Positions 58,180 to 64,000 of a stretch of DNA of 64,000 nt are shown one piece after another. This DNA is from an uncultured Dokdonia sp. GTDB lineage: Bacteria; Bacteroidota; Bacteroidia; Flavobacteriales; Flavobacteriaceae. The notes under the pieces were generated by a model. The model ran no database searches. It was given only the letters and a program-made list of their open reading frames with translations, and was not told the DNA's origin. The number at the start of each line of letters is the position of its first letter. Position 1 is the first letter of the stretch. The stretch lies in NCBI RefSeq assembly GCF_947492815.1, contig NZ_CANLOB010000019.1, forward strand, positions 42,455-106,454, read 5' to 3'. The translations under genes and the position numbers were made by a program.

Positions 58180-60681
58180 ATGAAAATTAGAACGTTATTT
58201 TTACTAGTCATTGCCTGTTTTTTAGGGTTGGTTATTGTGCAGTGCACTACGAAACAAGACGCAAAAGAAACGCTAACCGAAAAAAAATATCCCACAGGAA
58301 AATCACCATTTGATCTGATGTTTATGCAACGCGCGTATCCTACTGGTGAGTTAAAACCAAATGCTTATAGAGAAGCTGCATTATGGAAGCAAGAGCTAGA
58401 GGAAAATTCAACACGAAATACAGAGAATGATTGGAATTTTGTAGGACCTGTCAATATAGGAGGTCGTATTACAGATATAGAAATTGTTTCAGAAACAAAT
58501 GATATTATATATGTGGCTGCTGCTTCTGGGGGAATTTTTAGAACGGTAGATAATGGTGTGAATTGGGAACCTATCTTTGACGATCAGCCGATGCTTGCCA
58601 TTGGAGATATGGAGGTTTCTAAAAGTAATAGTAGCATTATAGCTGTTGGCACAGGAGAGGTGAATGCAGGAGGAGGATCACTTGCGTATGATGGAGATGG
58701 TGTGTATGTAAGTAATGATGGAGGAGATACATGGGACTCAAGAGGATTAGAAGAAGTCGGGAGTATCGGAAAAGTAATTATTGATCCAACAAATCCTTTA
58801 GTGATGTATGTAGGGGCTATGGGACCATTGTTTAAAAATGATACCAATAGAGGTGTGTATCGTACTACCGATGGAGGGACTACTTGGGAGCAAATATTAT
58901 TTATAAGTGATAAAACGGGAATTGTAGATATGGCCATTCACCCTACAGATGCAGCTATTCTATATGCTGTTGCTTGGGAGCGTGAGCGTACTCCAGAAAA
59001 TAGAAGTTATGGCGGAGAAACTTCAGGGATTTATAGATCTACCGATGGGGGAGATAATTGGGAAGAGCTCACTACAGGACTCCCAACAGAAGGAAGTCAA
59101 AAAGGAAGAATAAGTATTGATATTGCTACATCTAATCCAAATGTATTATATGCATCTTATGCAGATGAGATAGGGTCTGTGCAAGGATTTTATAAGTCTA
59201 CTAATGGAGGAGATTCTTGGTCTGAAATCAATAGTTCGCAAATTGTAAACGTAGGATTTCATTGGTGGTTTGGAGGACTGTTTATCAACCCTGAAGATGA
59301 AGATGAGGTATACCATGTAGGATTTGAAATACAAAAAACAACTGATGGCGGCGATACATGGCAATTTGCATTTCCAGGAGTTCATGTAGACCAGCATGCT
59401 ATGGCTTTTCATCCTGACGATGCCTCAAATGTGTTTCTTGGAAACGATGGAGGTTTATACACTAGTACCAATAGCGGTGCTACTTCAGTAAAAGATTTAA
59501 CACTTCCAATTACCCAGTTTTATCGTTTTACAGCAGAAACTAACGGTAGATTATATGGAGGCTCTCAGGATAATAGTACAATGCGTACAATTACTGGTAG
59601 TGCAGATGATTGGACAATTATTAATGGAGGAGATGGATTTCAGCCATTAATTAATAAAGACAATAATGCTATTATATATGCATTGGCACAGCGTGGTAGT
59701 TTGCGAAGATCTACAAATGATGCGGCTTCTTTTCAAACCATTTTAAATGGAATAGAACCTTCAGATCGAAATAACTGGGATACACCTATTGCCTTCGATC
59801 CTCATAATAATGATATTTTATATTACGGGACACAGCGCGTCTATAGAACTATAAACGGTGGAGATTCTTGGAGTGCAATAAGTGGCGATCTAACCAATGG
59901 ACCAAGTACTGGAAATCTAAACTTTGGCTCCTTAACAAGTATAGATGTTTCTACACTCGATCACGATATTATTTATACAGGAGCCGATGATGGGAGTGTT
60001 TGGAGAACACTTGACGGAGGAACTACTTGGGAGAATATATCCTCTGCATTACCAAATCGCTGGGTGACCAAAGTAAAAGCATCTACGCAGAATCCTCAGG
60101 AAGTTTTTGTAACCCTTTCTGGATATCGTTTTGGAGAAAATGATGGGCATATATTTCATAGCTTCGATGCTGGAGATACATGGACAGATATAACCGCAAA
60201 CTTACCCGATATTCCAGTAAATGATATAGAATTTAGTATCTATGAAGGGTATTTTGTAGCGACAGATGTAGGCGTGTTTAGAGCTTTTGAGCCTGGGGAC
60301 GATTGGGAAGTATTTGGAGATTTACCATCGGTTGTTGTAAATGATTTATATATAGGTGATGATTTCTTACTATATGCTGGTACATACGGTCGTTCTGCTT
60401 ATAGAGCCTATGTAGGTGAGCTAAGTGTAGAAGAATTTTCGAAAGATAATATACTGTCTGTGTTTCCTAATCCAGCTTCATTAGAAACAACATTTGTTTT
60501 AGATCGATTGATTCCTGATGCAGACTTAATTATATATAATCAGTTAGGACAAGTAGTACTTCAGCAAAAAATAGAAACACTAAGGGAAACCATATCCATC
60601 CAAAACTTATCAAAAGGAATGTATTTTGTGCAAGTGAAAGGAAACAATGAAGTATTTTCGCGTAAGCTTATTAAAAATTAA
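58180..60681 (+). CDS. BNR/sortilin-like repeat protein with T9SS sorting domain
   Basis: 833 residues. The signal region ends VIVQC with a Cys, so a lipoprotein is possible, though T9SS cargo is usually cut after Ala. Many BNR/VPS10-type repeats with DGGDTW or NGGDSW signatures run from about 110 to 740. The T9SS type A tail has VFPNPASLETTF and ends FVQVKGNNEVFSRKLIKN. It is probably a secreted beta-propeller binding protein or hydrolase-like scaffold; no catalytic set is assigned. An inverted-repeat element lies directly upstream. Confidence 0.85.
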   Translation: MKIRTLFLLVIACFLGLVIVQCTTKQDAKETLTEKKYPTGKSPFDLMFMQRAYPTGELKPNAYREAALWKQELEENSTRNTENDWNFVGPVNIGGRITDIEIVSETNDIIYVAAASGGIFRTVDNGVNWEPIFDDQPMLAIGDMEVSKSNSSIIAVGTGEVNAGGGSLAYDGDGVYVSNDGGDTWDSRGLEEVGSIGKVIIDPTNPLVMYVGAMGPLFKNDTNRGVYRTTDGGTTWEQILFISDKTGIVDMAIHPTDAAILYAVAWERERTPENRSYGGETSGIYRSTDGGDNWEELTTGLPTEGSQKGRISIDIATSNPNVLYASYADEIGSVQGFYKSTNGGDSWSEINSSQIVNVGFHWWFGGLFINPEDEDEVYHVGFEIQKTTDGGDTWQFAFPGVHVDQHAMAFHPDDASNVFLGNDGGLYTSTNSGATSVKDLTLPITQFYRFTAETNGRLYGGSQDNSTMRTITGSADDWTIINGGDGFQPLINKDNNAIIYALAQRGSLRRSTNDAASFQTILNGIEPSDRNNWDTPIAFDPHNNDILYYGTQRVYRTINGGDSWSAISGDLTNGPSTGNLNFGSLTSIDVSTLDHDIIYTGADDGSVWRTLDGGTTWENISSALPNRWVTKVKASTQNPQEVFVTLSGYRFGENDGHIFHSFDAGDTWTDITANLPDIPVNDIEFSIYEGYFVATDVGVFRAFEPGDDWEVFGDLPSVVVNDLYIGDDFLLYAGTYGRSAYRAYVGELSVEEFSKDNILSVFPNPASLETTFVLDRLIPDADLIIYNQLGQVVLQQKIETLRETISIQNLSKGMYFVQVKGNNEVFSRKLIKN

Positions 60682-60737
60682 ATCTTAGTACCATCACATA
60701 TCAAGAAACATTAGACTGGTTATTTACGCAGCTTCCT

Positions 60738-61910
60738 ATGTATCAAAATCAGGGAGCCACTGCTTATAAAGAAGATCTAGGGAATACGATAGTGCTTTCA
60801 GAGCATTTAGGAAATCCTCACACAATGTTTAAATCAGTACACATAGCTGGTACCAACGGAAAAGGTTCTACAAGTCATATGTTGGCTTCGGTTTTGCAGG
60901 AAGCAGGCTATAATGTAGGCTTGTATACTTCACCGCACTTAAAAGATTTTAGGGAACGTATACGTATTAATGGGCTTCCTATATCTGAAACACAGGTTGT
61001 CGATTTTATAAAAAATAATAAGTCGTTTTTTGAAGAACATAGACTGTCATTTTTTGAAATGACTGTAGGTATGGCATTTGATTATTTTGCTTACGAAAAA
61101 GTAGATATTGCTATTATTGAGGTTGGACTAGGAGGGCGATTAGATAGTACTAATATTATTACTCCAGAAGTTGCGGTGATTACCAATATAGGATTGGATC
61201 ATATGCAGTTTTTAGGAGATACGCACGCTAAGATTGCTTTTGAAAAAGGCGGTATTATCAAAGAAGGAATTCCTGTGGTAATCGGAGAGTATCATCCTGA
61301 AACGGAAGAGGTGTTTGGTACGCTTTCGCGAAAGCGTAATGCGTCACTACACAAAGCGTATACATTTGATGCACTTCCAATGAAATCTGACTTAAAAGGG
61401 ACGTATCAGAAACATAACATCAGAACGGTACAGGTAACGGTGGCGCAATTACAGAAAAAAGGATATGGGATAGGAATACAACATATAGCCAAAGGATTAT
61501 TGAATGTTGTGAAGAATACGGGACTTCTGGGGAGATGGCAATTACTAGGAGAAAACCCAGCTATTATTTGCGATACGGGTCATAATAAAGAAGGGCTTTC
61601 TTTTGTGTTACCTCAATTAGAAACCATAGCTTATGAACGCTTGCATATTGTATTAGGGGTCGTGTCTGATAAGGATTTAGAAAGTATATTGCCTCTATTT
61701 CCTAAGCATGCTATGTATTATTTCTGTAAACCCTCTGTTGCTAGAGGGATGTCTGCTGTAAGGTTGCAAGAAACAGCAGCTCGTTTTGATCTCAAAGGAT
61801 ATCATTATGAATCTGTAAAAGAGGCATTGCAAATGGCTAAAAAAGATGCGACATCTGAAGATCTGATTTTTGTAGGAGGTAGTACATTTGTAGTTGCAGA
61901 AGCACTTTAA
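60738..61910 (+). CDS. folC: Bifunctional folylpolyglutamate synthase/dihydrofolate synthase
   Basis: 390 residues from the first ATG. The P-loop GTNGKGSTSHML (about 39-50), GLYTSPHL, EVGLGGRLDSTN, TNIGLDHMQFLGDTHAKIAFEKGGI and DTGHNKEG identify the Mur-ligase-type enzyme. It adds glutamate to folates. The frame stays open upstream: codons 60696-60737 read TYQETLDWLFTQLP, the usual family N-terminus, preceded by ATC at 60693 where homologues have ATG. The true start may thus be the rare codon ATC. A palindrome copy gives LSRKR at 196-200 (counted from the ATG). Confidence 0.93.
   Translation: MYQNQGATAYKEDLGNTIVLSEHLGNPHTMFKSVHIAGTNGKGSTSHMLASVLQEAGYNVGLYTSPHLKDFRERIRINGLPISETQVVDFIKNNKSFFEEHRLSFFEMTVGMAFDYFAYEKVDIAIIEVGLGGRLDSTNIITPEVAVITNIGLDHMQFLGDTHAKIAFEKGGIIKEGIPVVIGEYHPETEEVFGTLSRKRNASLHKAYTFDALPMKSDLKGTYQKHNIRTVQVTVAQLQKKGYGIGIQHIAKGLLNVVKNTGLLGRWQLLGENPAIICDTGHNKEGLSFVLPQLETIAYERLHIVLGVVSDKDLESILPLFPKHAMYYFCKPSVARGMSAVRLQETAARFDLKGYHYESVKEALQMAKKDATSEDLIFVGGSTFVVAEAL
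61322..61335. repeat. 14-bp palindrome copy, in folC
   Basis: Exact copy flanked by TAC/GTA; read as LSRKR. Confidence 0.9.
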
Positions 61911-61941
61911 CTTGTAATTATAATTACATAACGATGATGTC

Positions 61942-63636
61942 TTATTTATTATAATAAGCGTTGTAATACTCCGTATATAAAGATTCTATAGGTTTTAGTT
62001 TTTTTGCTTCTACATGATGCAATTCCAAAGATTCAATAGTTCTACGATATTTAGAGTTTTTTTTAGATCCTGAATTGCCTTTAAAAGTTACTTCAATATG
62101 AGCGTCTTTAGCTAATGATTTAATTTCATATAGATTAGAAATGTCTTGTTCTCTCGTGAAATGTGAAAATTTAGTAACTGTAAAATCAGTTCCTGCGTAA
62201 AAAGCAATGGAATCTCCTTGTTTGAAATTTAAAATAGCATTGTTTTCTTTAGGGATGACAATCGCTTCATCTATGCCATTTTGAAGTTTAAAAATAACGA
62301 GGTGTTTTTTAGTGCGGTTCGTAATTTTTAATTGCTCGTTGTTTGTGTCAGGATTTGTTTGGATCGTATTAAATGTTTTTGGATATGGGTTTGTAAAAGG
62401 AGTAACAGTAATAATTCTTTTGGCATCTTGATCATCGCCTCTTAAAACTTTATTTTTTAAACTATATAAAAAGCGTATATGCGTATCTTGAGTACGGTTT
62501 TTAGTTTTTTCAGATAGTGTGGTATATCCGGGAACAATGACTCGTTCTTCCTCATTTGTTTTAGGAATGTCTTCTCCAATAGCAGGCTCAGAAATCGTTG
62601 CTTCTATTGTTCTGTCTTCTTCAAGTATAGGGATTTCTTCTTCAGAATCAGTATATGAGTTTTCTTGATCGCTTTCATAGTCTTTGATCATTTCCCCAAA
62701 ACTATACTCCTCTGTATACTCATCATTATAAGGAGTAGTGTTTCTGTTGATAAAAGGGAGAGAAACTAGCGCAGCAATAAAAATAACAGATGCAAAAGCA
62801 ATAATGGTATAGGTAGTTTTAGAATTAGTACGCTTAGGATTTGATGTATTGAATGATACAACGTCAGTATTAAATTTGCTAGATTTTGCCATAGAAGCAT
62901 TTTTTGTAAATACTTCTTGTTGCTGTTGATTAGGAAAGGATAGTTTTCCAAAGGCAATCATGGTAGAGATTGCAAAAGCCCATTCATTGTTTCTAGTACT
63001 CTGATTGAGATTGTAAGTACGTACAATAACACTATTGATTGCGGTTAATTCTTGTGATACTTCTTCTACGTAGAGGTTTACGCTTTCTACAAAACCGGCA
63101 TTGTTTAAAAAAGAAATAGGAGTTTGGGATTCTTTAAGTTTTCCTTCAGTAATATAGTTTTTTGCAACGTTTAATTGTCTTTTGAAAAAGGTGACAATTT
63201 CTTGCTGTACCTCATCAGAAAAGAAACGTTTTAGAGATACAACTCTAGCTAATAGTTTGAATTTTTCTTCTTTAAAAAAATAATGAAGTGCTGGTGTAAG
63301 AGCTTCTAATATAAAAGGCGTTATATATGTTTTTGTTTCATCAGTTATAGCTCGCGGATCATAAGTAGCATTAAAAGAAGTGTCGTCTATGAGATTATAA
63401 TTTTCTAAGAGTATGTTTTTTAGCCATAAGTGCTGTTCTATAAAAATAGTACCATCTCTTACAATAGAATTTTCAAGCTGACTAACTAATTGTGATAGTT
63501 CTGTTATTTTGATACTACTATCTAATGTTGCTTCAAATTCAAGTTGTTTTTGTATTTGTTCAATTCGGTATGCATTTATAAAACGTATCGTTTCTATAGT
63601 AATGCTTAATTCATCTATTAGCGAAAGGTATTTCAA
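61942..63636 (-). CDS. Membrane protein of unknown function
   Basis: 564 residues. The first 270 are helical and soluble-looking, with FVESVNLYVEEVSQEL and no catalytic signature. A single transmembrane segment lies at about 273-295 (ASVIFIAALVSLPFI), followed by an acidic low-complexity stretch (about 300-370) and a C-terminal beta-rich domain (about 395-564). The topology is probably cytoplasmic N-terminus and periplasmic C-terminus. I do not recognise the family. It is convergent with folC. Confidence 0.7.
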   Translation of the reverse strand: MKYLSLIDELSITIETIRFINAYRIEQIQKQLEFEATLDSSIKITELSQLVSQLENSIVRDGTIFIEQHLWLKNILLENYNLIDDTSFNATYDPRAITDETKTYITPFILEALTPALHYFFKEEKFKLLARVVSLKRFFSDEVQQEIVTFFKRQLNVAKNYITEGKLKESQTPISFLNNAGFVESVNLYVEEVSQELTAINSVIVRTYNLNQSTRNNEWAFAISTMIAFGKLSFPNQQQQEVFTKNASMAKSSKFNTDVVSFNTSNPKRTNSKTTYTIIAFASVIFIAALVSLPFINRNTTPYNDEYTEEYSFGEMIKDYESDQENSYTDSEEEIPILEEDRTIEATISEPAIGEDIPKTNEEERVIVPGYTTLSEKTKNRTQDTHIRFLYSLKNKVLRGDDQDAKRIITVTPFTNPYPKTFNTIQTNPDTNNEQLKITNRTKKHLVIFKLQNGIDEAIVIPKENNAILNFKQGDSIAFYAGTDFTVTKFSHFTREQDISNLYEIKSLAKDAHIEVTFKGNSGSKKNSKYRRTIESLELHHVEAKKLKPIESLYTEYYNAYYNK

Positions 63637-63778
63637 GAATGATTTTTGAGCTAAGATATTAAAATTAATAATGAGGTTTTCTAATTCTATATAAGGGAGT
63701 TATAGGGTAGTTTTAATTTTTTTTTCGAAAGAACTAATTATTTTTTACTAAAACGTTTTACACTCACAAACTTTAGCT

Positions 63779-63786
63779 TATATTTG
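63779..63786 (+). promoter_or_regulatory. Probable promoter -7 box of the tRNA-Val genes
   Basis: TATATTTG, a match to TAnnTTTG, 19 bp before the first tRNA; the -33 box is weak. Confidence 0.5.
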
Positions 63787-63804
63787 CACCCGCATTGCAA
63801 GAAA

Positions 63805-63879
63805 GGGCGCGTAGCTCAGTTGGTTCAGAGCACTTGGTTTACACCCAAGGGGTCAGGGGTTCGAATCCCTTCGCGCCCA
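63805..63879 (+). tRNA. tRNA-Val (anticodon TAC), first copy
   Basis: 75-nt cloverleaf: acceptor GGGCGCG/CGCGCCC, D-loop with AGCTCAGTTGGTTCAGAGC, anticodon stem CTTGG/CCAAG around loop TTTACAC (anticodon TAC, Val), T-loop GGTTCGAATCC. CCA is not encoded. Confidence 0.96.
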
Positions 63880-63924
63880 CAATACTTTCTCAATGTAACA
63901 AGAAGTTCAACTTGTATAAAAATA

Positions 63925-63999
63925 GGGCGCGTAGCTCAGTTGGTTCAGAGCACTTGGTTTACACCCAAGGGGTCAGGGGTTCGAATCCCTTCGCGCCCA
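63925..63999 (+). tRNA. tRNA-Val (anticodon TAC), second copy
   Basis: Identical to the first copy, 45 bp downstream, and probably part of one transcript. The discriminator A is at 63999, so it ends at the window edge. Confidence 0.96.
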
Positions 64000-64000
64000 C

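Noticed and set aside
60655..60675. Possible extra copy of the palindrome (ATTTTCGCGTAAGC) at the end of the BNR-repeat gene
   Set aside because: Three mismatches, and the residues FSRKLIKN are the expected T9SS domain ending, so chance is a sufficient explanation.
61913..61928. Palindrome TGTAATTATAATTACA between folC and the convergent unknown gene
   Set aside because: Short AT-only symmetry in AT-rich DNA with no T tail; expected by chance and not a convincing terminator.

Overview
The window is 64 kb of low-GC chromosomal DNA from a member of the Bacteroidota, almost certainly a marine Flavobacteriaceae (a Dokdonia/Krokinobacter-like genus is my guess, not proven). The signs are a tmRNA whose tag reads GENNYALAA, promoters of the TTG-N(about 21)-TAnnTTTG type, few Shine-Dalgarno sequences, many lipoproteins, and four secreted proteins with C-terminal type IX secretion (T9SS) sorting domains. 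No prophage, transposase or CRISPR array is visible. The window is core chromosome with one small accessory island at about 14.7-21 kb.

Layout. 1-2.7 kb: trpE (cut by the window edge) behind a complete tryptophan attenuator with a WWW leader peptide, then a marR-yceI operon. 2.8-6.1 kb: two thioredoxin-fold proteins, then a metallo-beta-lactamase/rhodanese fusion and two rhodaneses, which look like a persulfide/sulfur operon. 6.2-13 kb: a VCBS/ASPIC T9SS protein, a diheme cytochrome lipoprotein and an M36 metallopeptidase. 14.7-21 kb: a peptide island with at least six short Cys-rich peptides with GG- or AG-type leaders, one pseudogene, and two membrane-anchored TPR/AraC-type regulators arranged as a tandemly duplicated divergent cassette. 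21.2-21.6 kb: tmRNA. 21.9-38 kb: an AlaDH/saccharopine-dehydrogenase-like enzyme, an epimerase, a second YceI, grpE-dnaJ, two receptor-L-like lipoproteins, an ABC-2 exporter, MscS, an NtrC-like regulator, a T9SS protein, PPK2 and an M28 peptidase. 38-52 kb: small unknowns, MATE, PAP2, M16 and M28 peptidases, an EamA transporter, a TlpA-like lipoprotein, acyl-CoA dehydrogenase and anmK. 52-64 kb: an ArsC/Spx-like protein, a Glu/Leu-type dehydrogenase, nhaD, exbB-exbD-tonB, an NTF2-like protein, a BNR-repeat T9SS protein, folC, an unknown membrane protein and two identical tRNA-Val genes.

Two observations stand out. First, a 14-bp perfect palindrome, GCTTTCGCGAAAGC (extended consensus close to TACGCTTTCGCGAAAGCGTA), occurs 14 times exactly and at least twice more with one mismatch. 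It is scattered over the whole window, between genes and inside nine unrelated genes, where it is read as AFAKA, LSRK or FRES according to frame. It behaves like a genome-wide iterated palindrome of unknown function. Second, the peptide island is a duplicated module (minus-strand Cys-rich peptide, then a divergent membrane TPR-AraC regulator plus a GG-leader six-Cys peptide). Three of the minus-strand peptide genes share a conserved approximately 35-bp element at a fixed distance (27-29 bp) from the start codon. A peptide-signalling or autoregulated bacteriocin/RiPP system is a reasonable hypothesis. The processing and export machinery is not in this window.
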